Positions 17,219 through 26,549 of a stretch of DNA of 64,000 bases are shown one piece after another; the first letter of the stretch is position 1; the number at the start of each line of letters is the position of its first letter. The stretch comes from Gordonia aichiensis NBRC 108223 (GTDB lineage Bacteria; Actinomycetota; Actinomycetes; Mycobacteriales; Mycobacteriaceae). Both the position numbers and the translations under genes were made by a program. The notes beneath the pieces are model-generated. The model was not told where the DNA came from. It saw only the letters and a list, made by a program, of their open reading frames with translations, and made no database searches. Where the stretch lies: NCBI RefSeq assembly GCF_000332975.1, contig NZ_BANR01000004.1:1-64000 (forward strand), in the 5' to 3' direction.

Positions 17219-18520
17219 ATGGTGAGGGTGTCACGGCGCTGGGCCGTGGCCATCGGCTTCCTGCTTGTCGCCGCGCTTGCTGTGTGGCTGCAGGACGTGA
17301 TCGTTCCCTTCACCACGCCGTTCTGGGGACTCTTCGACAATCAGCTCGACCTTGATGTGTACCGCGCGGGAACCCAGACGGTGCTCGACGGCGGCAGTCT
17401 GTACGACGCCAAGCTCCTCGGGCAGATGGACTATACCTACGCACCCATCTCGGCCATCATCTTCATCCCGTTCGCGCTGATGTCGTTCGAGACGGCCCGA
17501 ATCGTCTGGACCGCAGGGATTTTCGTCGCGCTGTACCTGGTGATCATGTTGTGCTTCCGCTCGCTGGGGAGACAGGCGAGTTGGCCGCTGCGCGTCATCG
17601 CGCTGTCGTTGGTCGCCGTCGCGCTACTGCTCGAACCAGTGCGCACGACGGTCTGGTACGGCCAGATCAACGTCTTCCTGCTGCTCATCATCTTGGCCGA
17701 TCTGCTGCGGATCGACCGGCCTCGGGGCGACGCCAGTCGCGGCATGGGGATTGGTACCGGAATCGCCGCCGGCATCAAGCTGACCCCGTTGATCTTCATT
17801 CTGTATCTCGCGGTGCTGCGTCGGTGGCGGGCGATGTTCGGGGTCATTGCGGGCTTCCTCGGCACCATCGTCCTCGGATTTCTCGTGTTGCCCCACGAGT
17901 CCCGGGCGTACTGGACCGACAAGATCTTCGATTCGAACCGGGTTGGGGCACCGCAGACCGTCGGCAACCAGTCGATCCGTGGGTGGCTCGCCAACCTCAT
18001 TCACACCGATGCGCCCAACTCGTTGCTGTGGCTGGTGCTCGCTGTCGCTGCGCTCGCGCTCGGCATGTATGCGGCGGTCCTCGCGCATCGCAACGGCCAG
18101 GAACTGCTCGCGTTGAGCATCGTCGGAATGACAGCCTGCGCGATCTCACCGATGTCGTGGGGACACCACTGGGTGTGGTTCGTGCCGATCATGGTGATCT
18201 GCGTGAATCTCGTGTTGCGTACCGACCTCTCACCGCTCCGCCGCGTCATGGCGTGCGTGGCATTGGTGTGCCTCGTCCTGGTGTCTTTCTCGTGGCGAAC
18301 CTACCTCGCGCACCCGATCTGGTTCGTCAACAGGACGGTTCCCGACGCGTATCTCATCGGACTGTTCTTCAAACACGGCATCGTCTGGCTCGAATGGTTC
18401 ACCGTCTACCCCTACAACGCGGTTTTCCTCTGTACCGCCATCGCAACCATCGTCATCTACCGGAGACCTCGCGTGTCCGTTGCGCCCGAGTCCGATAACG
18501 TGCGGGACACGGTTGGCTAG
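17219..18520 (+). CDS. GT87 polyprenyl-phosphomannose-dependent mannosyltransferase
   Basis: The 433-residue integral membrane protein has about ten hydrophobic segments and the GT-C signature: an acidic LDLDVYRAG in the first extracytoplasmic loop, where PimE has its catalytic aspartate, then LYDAK...YTYAPISAIIF, WYGQINVFLL, GIAAGIKLTPLIF and QSIRGWL. These match DUF2029/GT87 alpha-1,2-mannosyltransferases that build lipomannan, lipoarabinomannan or PIMs on the outer face of the membrane. The exact acceptor cannot be read from sequence. Confidence 0.85.
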   Translation: MVRVSRRWAVAIGFLLVAALAVWLQDVIVPFTTPFWGLFDNQLDLDVYRAGTQTVLDGGSLYDAKLLGQMDYTYAPISAIIFIPFALMSFETARIVWTAGIFVALYLVIMLCFRSLGRQASWPLRVIALSLVAVALLLEPVRTTVWYGQINVFLLLIILADLLRIDRPRGDASRGMGIGTGIAAGIKLTPLIFILYLAVLRRWRAMFGVIAGFLGTIVLGFLVLPHESRAYWTDKIFDSNRVGAPQTVGNQSIRGWLANLIHTDAPNSLLWLVLAVAALALGMYAAVLAHRNGQELLALSIVGMTACAISPMSWGHHWVWFVPIMVICVNLVLRTDLSPLRRVMACVALVCLVLVSFSWRTYLAHPIWFVNRTVPDAYLIGLFFKHGIVWLEWFTVYPYNAVFLCTAIATIVIYRRPRVSVAPESDNVRDTVG

Positions 18521-18602
18521 CTGAGCTAACAGACGCTTCGCCGTCGTCGACGTCACCTGTAGCGGACCCCAGCCCGGGGCCGCCCGACGCCAGGGGATCA
18601 CG

Positions 18603-19064
18603 ATGATTCGACGTTTGACGCTTCGCAGACTGATCGCAGGATTCGTCGGTGCGGGGGCACTCGCCGCCAGCACGATCGCAGCGGGAACTGCCGCAGCGGA
18701 CCAGACGGTCTACGACCAGCTCGGAATGCGCTGCTACAGCCTCAACCCCAATATCCTCGACTTCCCGTCTTTTCACGGCGTCAACGTGCAGCGGGACGCA
18801 GGCGACAACACGTTCTGGCTTTTCGGGGACAGCAAGAGCTTGTTCCCGTACGCGTCGGACACGAGGATCACCGTCACGCAATTGCCGAGCGGGCCGACGC
18901 ACACCTACTACCGGCACTGGACCCACTCGATCGGCGACAACAGCGGCTACCAGATCTCCGGCATCCCGGGCCGGGGCAAGGTGAAGATCACCATCAACGC
19001 CGTCGACCACGGACTGCTCACTCTGCGTGCGCCGGAATGCTCTGCCGTGACCGACCTGAAGTAG
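18603..19064 (+). CDS. Small secreted protein, unknown
   Basis: The 153-residue protein has a signal peptide (LRRLIAGFVGAGALAAST..AGTAAA, cleavage near AAADQ at about 35). The mature part, about 118 residues, is rich in aromatics and contains two cysteines (MRCYSLN and PECSAV) likely to pair outside the cell, plus a TYYRHWTHSIG stretch. I do not recognise a family. It lies between GT87 and an acyl-CoA synthetase. Confidence 0.7.
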   Translation: MIRRLTLRRLIAGFVGAGALAASTIAAGTAAADQTVYDQLGMRCYSLNPNILDFPSFHGVNVQRDAGDNTFWLFGDSKSLFPYASDTRITVTQLPSGPTHTYYRHWTHSIGDNSGYQISGIPGRGKVKITINAVDHGLLTLRAPECSAVTDLK

Positions 19065-19175
19065 TCGATTTTTCGGTTATTGCCAATTCACTGAACTCGG
19101 ACACGTCGTCGTCCTACGCTGATGCCATTCTCGGCGGAGTGCACCGTGCCTCCGCACCGACGGTGGGAGTCTGTG

Positions 19176-20744
19176 ATGGCCGGACGAGTGGCGGTACCCG
19201 ATTCGATGGATCTCGGCTCGTGGACGGCACGACGCGCCGCGATCGGACCTGATCATCCGGCGGTGACCTACGGTGACGAGACGCTCAGTTACGCACAGTT
19301 TCAGCGCCGAATCGATTGTCTCGCTGACCGATTGGTCGCCGGCGGTGTGGAGTCGGGAGATCGGGTGGCCTACCTCGGACCGAATCACTCGGCCTTTTTG
19401 ATCTCGCTGTTCGCCTGTGCGCGGGCAGGTGCGACATTCGTCCCGCTCAACTTCCGGCTCACCGGGCCCGAACTGGCCTACATTCTCGACGACTGCGGTG
19501 CGGCGACGCTGATCGCCGACGCCACGCTCACCAGCGTCGTCGACGAGGTGCGCTCCGACCTGTCGGTCGCTCGGTACGTCGCGGTGGGGGAGGCATCGGG
19601 ATGGGAGAGCTTCGACGAGCTCCTCGCCGCCGGCACGCCGATCGCGGAGCCGGTGCTCGCCGCCCCCGAGGACGTCGCCGTCATCATGTACACCTCGGGC
19701 ACCACCGGTCGGCCGAAGGGGGCGATGCTGACACACGGGAATCTGTTCTGGAACAACATCAATGCGCTCCTGAGTTTCGACACGGTCTCCTCCGACGTCA
19801 CCTACACCGCAGCGCCGCTGTTTCACATCGGCGGCCTCAATGTGACGACGCTCGTGACGCTTCAGAAGGGCGGCCACGTCATCCTGTCGGGAGCTTTCGA
19901 TCCGACGCAGGCACTCTCCGACATCGAAAAGTATCGCGTCACAACGATGTTCGGTGTGCCGGCGATGTTCCTGTTCATGAGCCAGGTGCCTGCCTTCGCC
20001 ACCGCTGATCTGTCGTCGCTGCGGTATTTCATCTGCGGGGGCGCGCCGGTACCCGAACCGCTGATGCGTGCCTATGCCGACCGGGGCGTCACCTTCGCCC
20101 AGGGCTACGGTCTCACCGAGACAGCACCACTGGCCCTCGTGATGGGCATCGACGAATCGGAGAAGAAGATCGGTGCGGCAGGCAACAAGGTGTTGCCGCT
20201 GTCGGATGTCCGCCTTGTCGACGCCACCAACACCGAGGTCGCGGCGGGGCAGCCGGGCGAGATCTGCGTCCGCGGCCCGCAAGTGATGGTCGGCTACTGG
20301 AACAACCCGGGCGCCACCGACGCCGCAATCGACGACGACGGTTGGTTCCACACCGGCGACGTCGGGCGTGAAGACGACGACGGCTACGTCTACGTCGTCG
20401 ACAGGGTCAAGGACATGGTGATCAGCGGTGGCGAGAACGTCTATCCCGCTGAGGTCGAGAGCGTGCTCTACAGCCATCCCGCGGTCGCGGAGGTCGCTAT
20501 CGTCGGACTGCCCGACGCCAAGTGGGGCGAGGCGGTGACCGCTGTCATCGCCACGGCACCCGGCGAGACCGTGACGCTTGAGGAGCTGCGCGAGTTCGCG
20601 GCCGACCGTCTGGCCCGCTACAAGCTTCCGCTGCGCCTGGAGTTCGTCGACGCCCTGCCGCGCAATCCGTCCGGCAAGGTGCTGAAGTTCCAGCTGCGCG
20701 ACGAGCTGGGCGCAGAAAGCGCGTCCGCCTCCCCGGTCATCTGA
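19176..20744 (+). CDS. Long-chain fatty-acid--CoA ligase (FadD-like, ANL superfamily)
   Basis: The 522-residue adenylate-forming enzyme carries the P-loop YTSGTTGRPKGAMLTH, the GYGLTETAP A5 motif, FHTGDVGR with DGYVYVVDRVKDMVISGGENVYP, and the C-terminal catalytic lysine in NPSGKVLK. It activates a carboxylic acid, probably a fatty acid, to its CoA or AMP form. ATG 19176 has GGGAG 6 nt upstream; the longer frame to 19122 is not supported. Substrate not predictable. Confidence 0.9.
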   Translation: MAGRVAVPDSMDLGSWTARRAAIGPDHPAVTYGDETLSYAQFQRRIDCLADRLVAGGVESGDRVAYLGPNHSAFLISLFACARAGATFVPLNFRLTGPELAYILDDCGAATLIADATLTSVVDEVRSDLSVARYVAVGEASGWESFDELLAAGTPIAEPVLAAPEDVAVIMYTSGTTGRPKGAMLTHGNLFWNNINALLSFDTVSSDVTYTAAPLFHIGGLNVTTLVTLQKGGHVILSGAFDPTQALSDIEKYRVTTMFGVPAMFLFMSQVPAFATADLSSLRYFICGGAPVPEPLMRAYADRGVTFAQGYGLTETAPLALVMGIDESEKKIGAAGNKVLPLSDVRLVDATNTEVAAGQPGEICVRGPQVMVGYWNNPGATDAAIDDDGWFHTGDVGREDDDGYVYVVDRVKDMVISGGENVYPAEVESVLYSHPAVAEVAIVGLPDAKWGEAVTAVIATAPGETVTLEELREFAADRLARYKLPLRLEFVDALPRNPSGKVLKFQLRDELGAESASASPVI

Positions 20745-20911
20745 GCCAGCGGGGCGCACGCGCCGACAGTGACGGCTGTGGGGCCCGTGACCTGTAGTGG
20801 TACGTGCGCGCCGCAGGTGTCCGCGGACTCCGGAGCGCCGCGCCGAACGCGGCATGTGCGCGGGCTGTGCACAGGGGTGGGGGAGCGGGTCGCGCTGTCG
20901 GTGTCCGCCGG

Positions 20912-20917
20912 TAGTCT
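20912..20917 (+). promoter_or_regulatory. Leaderless -10 box of dnaX
   Basis: TAGTCT ends 6 nt before GTG 20924, the spacing at which transcription would start at or next to the start codon. No Shine-Dalgarno lies between. Confidence 0.5.
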
Positions 20918-20923
20918 CGACGC

Positions 20924-23167
20924 GTGGCTCTGTATCGCACCTATCGTCCGGCAACCTTCGCCGAAGTCGTCGGTCAGGAGCACGTCACCGATCCGCTGAG
21001 CCGTGCTCTCGACGGCAACCGCATCAACCACGCGTACCTGTTCTCCGGGCCGCGCGGGTGTGGCAAGACGTCGTCGGCTCGCATCCTGGCGCGCTCGCTC
21101 AACTGCGAGCAGGGCCCGACGTCGACGCCGTGTGGTGTCTGCTCCTCGTGTGTCGCACTCGCGCCGGGCGGACCGGGCAACCTCGACGTCATCGAGCTCG
21201 ACGCCGCGAGTCACGGCGGCGTCGACGACACCCGTGAGCTGCGCGACCGCGCCTTCTACGCCCCATCCGAGTCGCGCTACCGCGTGTTCATCGTCGACGA
21301 GGCGCACATGGTCACCAACGCGGGCTTCAACGCGCTGCTCAAGATCGTCGAGGAGCCGCCGGAGCACCTGATCTTCGTGTTCGCCACCACCGAGCCGGAG
21401 AAGGTCCTGCCGACCATCCGCTCGCGCACACACCACTACCCGTTCCGCCTGCTCGCGCCGCCCGTCATGCGTGGGCTGCTCGAGGACATCTGTGCCAAAG
21501 AGGGCGTCGTCGTCGCGCCCGACGTCTACCCGCTGGTCATCCGTGCGGGCGGCGGCTCGCCCCGTGACTCGCTGTCGATCCTCGACCAGTTGCTCGCCGG
21601 AGCATCCGACGACGGCGTCACCTACGACCGCGCCCTCGCGCTCCTCGGCGTCACCGACATCGCCCTCATCGACGACGCCATCGACGCACTCGCCGCCTCC
21701 GACGGCTCTGCGCTGTTCGCTACGGTCGAGAAAGTCGTCGACGCCGGCCACGATCCCCGGCGCTTCGCCGTCGACCTCCTCGAACGACTCCGCGATCTCA
21801 TTCTGCTGCAGGCGGTTCCCGATGCCGCCGAGCGTGGCCTGGTCGAGGCGCCCGGCGACCAGCTTGCGCGAATGCAGGGCCAGATCGAACATCTCGGGCC
21901 CGGTGGCCTCACCCGGTTCGCAGAGATCGTGCACGAGGCGCTCGGCGAGATGCGCGGCACCACGTCACCGCGGCTGCTCCTCGAGGTGATGTGCGCGCGG
22001 ATGTTGCTGCCCGCGGTCTCGGCCGACGATGCCGCGCTGCTCCAACGGTTGGAGCGGCTCGAGTCGGGTGTGGCTCCGGCCGGTGGAAACGCCGGGGGTG
22101 CAACGCCTTCGGCGTCTGCGCGAGCCGAGGGTGCCCCCACGGCAGCGCCCGCCCCCCCGCCGGTCGACCCGCCGAAGTACGTGCGCCCCTCGCAGCGGAA
22201 AGCAGCCGACGAGGCGCCGACCGTTCAGTCCGCGGCCCCGACCGCCTCCGCGCCATCGGCACCTCCAGTCCCCGCCACTGCTCCGACGCCCCCGCCGGCA
22301 GCGCAGGAGCGCCCCGTCGTCGATGCTCCGGCCGAGCCGACGCGTCCGATGCCCAAGCGTGAGGAGGCGGCTACCCCGGCCCCACCCGAGACGCCGGAGC
22401 CTGTGTCCAACGCGGCGGCCGCGCCCGAACGGCCAGCTGCACCGGAGCAGGAGTCTGCACCGTCGGCGGCGTTCGTCGACGACGAGATCCCGCTGCCGGA
22501 CGAGCCGGTCGACGAGTTCGAGGCCCCCATTCCCGACGACGGCCGTCCGTCGGCACCGCGGGTCGTCGAACCCGAACCGCACCCAGAACCCGAGCCTCCG
22601 TCGGGCCTCGACGTCGAGTCGGCACGTAAGCGGTTCCAGGAGGTACGCGCCGCAGTCCGCGAGCGTTCGAAGAGCCTCGAACCGATGTTGTCGAATGCGG
22701 TGATCGACGAGATCCGCGACAACACCGTCGTGCTCGCGCATCCGATCGAGGTACTCGTGGGTCGGTTGTCGGCCCCGCACGCGGTCGGCATCATGCGTGA
22801 GGCGTTCGCCGAGGTATTCGGGACAGAACTCGACGTCGCGACAGTACACAAGGTTGTCGACCTCAACGCATCGACGAAGAGTGCTGCGCCGCAATCCGAT
22901 AGGCAGCAGCGTCGAACCCAGACCTTCTCGCGACCGAGCCGCGCGCGATCGGGATCCGACGGTCAGGCGCAAGCGGCCGCCACACAAGACGTTCCGCCCG
23001 AACCAGAGGAGCCCGAGCCGCCCCGTCAAGACGACGACATTCCCGAGTCCGAGCGCGCCGAGATGGTCGCCGAAGTCCAGAACGCGGCTCCCGAGGGACG
23101 ATTCGACCCGAACAAGGTGGCGATGGAGTTACTACAGACCGAACTCGGTGCCCGTCCGCTGGAGTGA
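20924..23167 (+). CDS. dnaX: DNA polymerase III subunits gamma/tau
   Basis: The 747-residue clamp-loader ATPase begins MALYRTYRPATFAEVVGQ. It has Walker A GPRGCGKTSSAR (42-53), a zinc module with four cysteines (NCEQGP...PCGVCSSC), Walker B VFIVDEAHM and sensor IRSRTHHYPFR. After the three AAA+/collar domains comes a Pro/Ala/Glu-rich linker of about 180 residues (nt 22060-22620), then a tau-like domain (FQEVRAAVRERSKSLEPML, LAHPIEVLVGRL) and a low-complexity tail. No slippery site for a short gamma form is evident. Start is GTG, apparently leaderless. Confidence 0.95.
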   Translation: MALYRTYRPATFAEVVGQEHVTDPLSRALDGNRINHAYLFSGPRGCGKTSSARILARSLNCEQGPTSTPCGVCSSCVALAPGGPGNLDVIELDAASHGGVDDTRELRDRAFYAPSESRYRVFIVDEAHMVTNAGFNALLKIVEEPPEHLIFVFATTEPEKVLPTIRSRTHHYPFRLLAPPVMRGLLEDICAKEGVVVAPDVYPLVIRAGGGSPRDSLSILDQLLAGASDDGVTYDRALALLGVTDIALIDDAIDALAASDGSALFATVEKVVDAGHDPRRFAVDLLERLRDLILLQAVPDAAERGLVEAPGDQLARMQGQIEHLGPGGLTRFAEIVHEALGEMRGTTSPRLLLEVMCARMLLPAVSADDAALLQRLERLESGVAPAGGNAGGATPSASARAEGAPTAAPAPPPVDPPKYVRPSQRKAADEAPTVQSAAPTASAPSAPPVPATAPTPPPAAQERPVVDAPAEPTRPMPKREEAATPAPPETPEPVSNAAAAPERPAAPEQESAPSAAFVDDEIPLPDEPVDEFEAPIPDDGRPSAPRVVEPEPHPEPEPPSGLDVESARKRFQEVRAAVRERSKSLEPMLSNAVIDEIRDNTVVLAHPIEVLVGRLSAPHAVGIMREAFAEVFGTELDVATVHKVVDLNASTKSAAPQSDRQQRRTQTFSRPSRARSGSDGQAQAAATQDVPPEPEEPEPPRQDDDIPESERAEMVAEVQNAAPEGRFDPNKVAMELLQTELGARPLE

Positions 23168-23288
23168 GCCGAGAGTCGCCGACACCGCCGGGATGGTCGT
23201 CGACGCCGCCGGGACCACCGTGCGAGGGCACCGTGTTCACCGCAGACGGCAGCGGGATAGCCGCCGGCGGGGGGGTGAGATGTAGCGC

Positions 23289-24614
23289 CTACGCGTCCCA
23301 CCACGGGCGCAGCGGGAGGTCGCTGGTGCCCTTGTCGTCGAGCTTCGTGGCGAGCACGTGGTGCAGCTGGACGATGTTGCGCTCGAATCCGATTCGACAT
23401 CCGGCCATGTACAGGCCCCACAGCCGCGCGGTGCCCTCGGTGACCTCGTCGACAGCCTCGTCCCAATGCTCGACGAGGTTGCGGTTCCAGTCGCGCAGCG
23501 TCATGGCGTAGTGCGGGCGGAAATCCTCCTCGTGCAGCACCTCGAGACCGCCGATGTCCTGGATCTTGGAGATGATCTTGCCCGAGCCGGTGAGTTCGCC
23601 GTCGGGGAAGACGTAGCGGTCGATGAACGACCCGGCGCGCGCGTTCTTGAAGTTGTCGGGGCGGGTGATGCAGTGGTTCAGCATCATTCCGCCGACCCGG
23701 AGCTTGTCGCGGATGAAGGTGAAGTACGCCGGGTAGTTGTGGACGCCGATGTGCTCGGTGAGTCCGATCGACGAGACGGCGTCGAAGTCGCTCTCGGTCA
23801 CGTCGCGGTAATCGCTGAACCGCACCTCGGCGAGATCGCTGAGTCCCTCGTCGACGATCTTCTTCTGGGCCCACTCGGCCTGTTCTGCGGAGAGTGTGAC
23901 ACCGAGTGCCTTGACCCCGCGCGACGCTGCGTAGCGCACCATTCCGCCCCAGCCGCAACCGATGTCGAGCAGGCGATCGCCCGGATTGAGACGCAGCTTG
24001 TCGAAGATCAGGCGGTACTTGTTCTCCTGGGCCGTCTCCAACGATGCCTCGAGGTCGGGATAGACCGCGCAGGTGTAGGTCATCGACGGCCCGAGGACCC
24101 ACTCGTAGAAGGTGTTCGACACGTCGTAGTGGTGATGGATGACCTCGGCGTCACGGGACTTGCTGTGCCGCAACCCCTCTGCGAATCGACGCCACCGCGG
24201 AAGCGCTTCCTGCGGCGGGGGTGCGATCGGCTTGAAATGCTCGATCCCGAGCGAGCGGGCCACCTGCGCCAGAGTCAGGGGGGACGGTCGCTTGAATTCG
24301 AGGTCGGCGGCCAGCGCGCGAAGTGCCTCGTAGGGATCGCCGGGGTGGGCGCCGATCAGCTCCAGATCGCCTGACACGTAAGCACGCGCGAGACCGAGGT
24401 CGCCGGGCGCGGTGACGAGATAGGTTGTGCCGCGCGAATTCTTGAGATTCAGCCCGTACTCGGCGTCGGCGGGCCCTGCCGAGCTGCCGTCGTAGGCGGT
24501 GATCCGGATGCTGAGATTGCCGCCGACGAGCGACTCGAAGATCTGCGCGAGGCTCATCTTGCCCTGCGACGTGTCGGGAGAAGATGCGGGCGCGTTGTCC
24601 TTGAACGTGGTCAT
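23289..24614 (-). CDS. Cyclopropane-fatty-acid synthase-like SAM methyltransferase (Rv3720 type)
   Basis: The 441-residue enzyme has an N-terminal CFA-synthase domain and a C-terminal class I SAM fold with LLDIGCGWGGMVRYAA, SAEQAEWAQ, SSIGLTEHIGVHNYP and FIDRYVFPDGEL. Family members add a methyl or methylene group to a double bond in membrane phospholipid acyl chains. Paired with an FAD-dependent oxidoreductase, such enzymes (TmsB/BfaB, UfaA1) make 10-methyl-branched acids such as tuberculostearate. Gene order next to dnaX matches Rv3720, whose product is less well defined, so I give no symbol. ATG 24614 overlaps the upstream stop by 4 nt (translational coupling). Confidence 0.9.
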   Translation of the reverse strand: MTTFKDNAPASSPDTSQGKMSLAQIFESLVGGNLSIRITAYDGSSAGPADAEYGLNLKNSRGTTYLVTAPGDLGLARAYVSGDLELIGAHPGDPYEALRALAADLEFKRPSPLTLAQVARSLGIEHFKPIAPPPQEALPRWRRFAEGLRHSKSRDAEVIHHHYDVSNTFYEWVLGPSMTYTCAVYPDLEASLETAQENKYRLIFDKLRLNPGDRLLDIGCGWGGMVRYAASRGVKALGVTLSAEQAEWAQKKIVDEGLSDLAEVRFSDYRDVTESDFDAVSSIGLTEHIGVHNYPAYFTFIRDKLRVGGMMLNHCITRPDNFKNARAGSFIDRYVFPDGELTGSGKIISKIQDIGGLEVLHEEDFRPHYAMTLRDWNRNLVEHWDEAVDEVTEGTARLWGLYMAGCRIGFERNIVQLHHVLATKLDDKGTSDLPLRPWWDA

Positions 24615-26023
24615 TGCCGTTTCACCGCTTTCGCATAGAGGTCGAGAAGCCGGCCACGGGGGTCGTATCGCTTCTTCAGGAGTCGATAGTGTTCGCCGCC
24701 GTAGAGTTCGTCGAACTCGTCGGGGGAGTAGAAGGATTCCGAATACAGGGACTTGTGGCCATCGAGATCGGCCACCTTACGCTCGATGAGCTTGTTTGCG
24801 TGGCCGGGGTCGCCCGGCGTGACCGGCACCGCCGACCAGAAGCCGACGTTGACGTAGGTGCGGTGCGGTTCGAGCGGGTACAGCGGCCACGGACGGTTGA
24901 CGTCGGCGACGGGTAGTGCAGGTTCGCGTAACCGCAAGGGGCATAACCACACCGGCTCGATCGGGATGTTCTCGAGGAACCAGTCGAGATACGCGGTGGT
25001 GTTCTCGATCGGCACCTCGATGTCTTGCACCACCCGCTCGTTGGCGGGTAATCCCTTGCGCTTGTTGAGGCGGTCGGCGACGTCGAAACGCTGGTCGTAT
25101 CCGATGAGCTTCCAGTAGAAACTGCTGCGCAACAGCTTCTTGGGCCAGACGCGTCGAACCTTCGGGTTCTGTGCGCCGAACGCACGCGAACACCAGAACC
25201 AGTCCGTGTCCCACCGCCAGAGGTAGTCGTGGATGGTGAGGCGGTCGCGCTTGATGCCCGACTCGTGCTGGATGGACCGGTAATAGATATCCATGCCGGT
25301 GTAGTCGCTGACCGGACCCGACTCGTCGGTCTGTCGTCCGAGGGTCAGGTAGGCCTCGTCGGACGTGAAGACCGTACCGTCGAGGTAATCGACTCGCTCG
25401 CCGTCATGGCTGCGTTCGTCGACGATGGTGTTCATCGTGGTCTGCAACGTGTGGAGATCGTGAAAGCGTATGTGGCGCAACGCCACATACGGCTGAACCT
25501 CTTCGAGCTCGATCTTGAGTCGAACCGAATACCCGAGTGTTCCATAGGAATTGGGGAATCCGAAGAAGAGGTCGGCATTCTCGTTGGTGGGTGTGGCGGT
25601 GATGATCTCGCCGTCGCCGGTGAGGACGTCGATCTCGAGAACCGATTCGTGTGGAAGGCCGTTGCGGAAGGAGGTGCTCTCAATCCCCAGCCCCGTGACG
25701 GCCCCGCCGAGTGTGATCGTCTTGAGTTGCGGCACCACGAGGGGCGCGAGCCCGTAGGGCAACGTCGCTGCGACCAGATTTTCGTACGTGCACATGCCCG
25801 CGACGTCGGCGGTCCTGGCCACGGGATCGACGGAAATGACGCGGTCGAGACCCGACACATCAAGCCCTGGATGTGGATTCTTTGCACGCGCACGAAACAG
25901 GTTCGACGTCTTTTTCGCCAGACGGACCGTTGCTCCTGGCGGAATCGCCCGATAGCTGGCCAGAAGGGTGGCAACCCCGTCGTCGAAAGCCTGTGCCCCC
26001 ATCTCCAACTGTCCAGAAGTCAC
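24611..26023 (-). CDS. FAD-binding oxidoreductase partner of the CFA-type methyltransferase (Rv3719 type)
   Basis: This 470-residue protein has an N-terminal FAD-binding PCMH domain: SVDPVARTADVAGMCTYENLV, then LKTITLGGAVTGLGIESTS, then LTGDGEIITATP and GTLGY. The C-terminal half resembles the DHCR24/TmsA-like reductases (KDLYS-type LDGHKSLYSESFYSPDEFDELYGG). In the known TmsA/TmsB pair it reduces the 10-methylene intermediate made by the methyltransferase using NADPH and FAD. GTG 26023 is 6 nt after a TAGGCT -10 box (26030-26035), so the mRNA is probably leaderless. It is cotranscribed with the methyltransferase. Confidence 0.88.
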   Translation of the reverse strand: MTSGQLEMGAQAFDDGVATLLASYRAIPPGATVRLAKKTSNLFRARAKNPHPGLDVSGLDRVISVDPVARTADVAGMCTYENLVAATLPYGLAPLVVPQLKTITLGGAVTGLGIESTSFRNGLPHESVLEIDVLTGDGEIITATPTNENADLFFGFPNSYGTLGYSVRLKIELEEVQPYVALRHIRFHDLHTLQTTMNTIVDERSHDGERVDYLDGTVFTSDEAYLTLGRQTDESGPVSDYTGMDIYYRSIQHESGIKRDRLTIHDYLWRWDTDWFWCSRAFGAQNPKVRRVWPKKLLRSSFYWKLIGYDQRFDVADRLNKRKGLPANERVVQDIEVPIENTTAYLDWFLENIPIEPVWLCPLRLREPALPVADVNRPWPLYPLEPHRTYVNVGFWSAVPVTPGDPGHANKLIERKVADLDGHKSLYSESFYSPDEFDELYGGEHYRLLKKRYDPRGRLLDLYAKAVKRQ

Positions 26024-26082
26024 TTGGCTAGCCTAGGACCTGAATTGCACGCCCGCCAACCTGCCATGAAGGAGTGCCCGTC

Positions 26083-26523
26083 GTGGGTGAGATTTCCGCC
26101 AGTCAGTCGATCGACATCGCCGCAAGTGCCGACCAGGTGATCGGAGTGCTCGCCGACTATGTCGACGCGCGTCCGGCGATCCTTCCCGAGCAGTACCGCG
26201 ACTATCGCGTGATCAGTGGTGGTCAGGGCGACGGCACTGTCGTGCACTGGATTCTGCAGGCGACCTCCAAGCGTCAGCGCGACGTCAAGGCGACGGTCAC
26301 CGTGGTCCCGGACACCATCACCGAACGTGACGAGAACTCGTCGATGGTGACGACATACAAGGTCACCCCTGCCGGTAGCGGGTCGAAGGTGACCACCACG
26401 ACCACGTGGAACTCCAACGCCAGCGGCATCGGCGGATTCTTCGAAAAGACGTTTGCGCCGAAGGGTCTCGCAAGAATTCAGGCACAGCTGCTCGCGAATC
26501 TCAAGGCGCGGGTCGAGAAGTAG
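26083..26523 (+). CDS. SRPBCC (START-like) family protein
   Basis: The 146-residue single-domain protein has the helix-grip fold pattern: EISASQSIDIAASADQVIGVLADY at the start, VISGGQGDGTVVHW in the middle and an amphipathic C-terminal helix GLARIQAQLLANLKARVEK. Such proteins bind lipids or other hydrophobic ligands. GTG 26083 is preferred because GAAGGAG (26068-26074) lies 8 nt before it; GTG 26074 overlaps the ribosome site. Gene order matches Rv3718c. Confidence 0.85.
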   Translation: MGEISASQSIDIAASADQVIGVLADYVDARPAILPEQYRDYRVISGGQGDGTVVHWILQATSKRQRDVKATVTVVPDTITERDENSSMVTTYKVTPAGSGSKVTTTTTWNSNASGIGGFFEKTFAPKGLARIQAQLLANLKARVEK

Positions 26524-26549
26524 CCCAGCTCTGCGGACCGGCTCGCACG

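Noticed and set aside
18500..18535. Inverted repeat GTTGGCTAGC/GAGCTAAC after the GT87 gene
   Set aside because: Imperfect and short; could be chance at the gene end, so not listed as a terminator.
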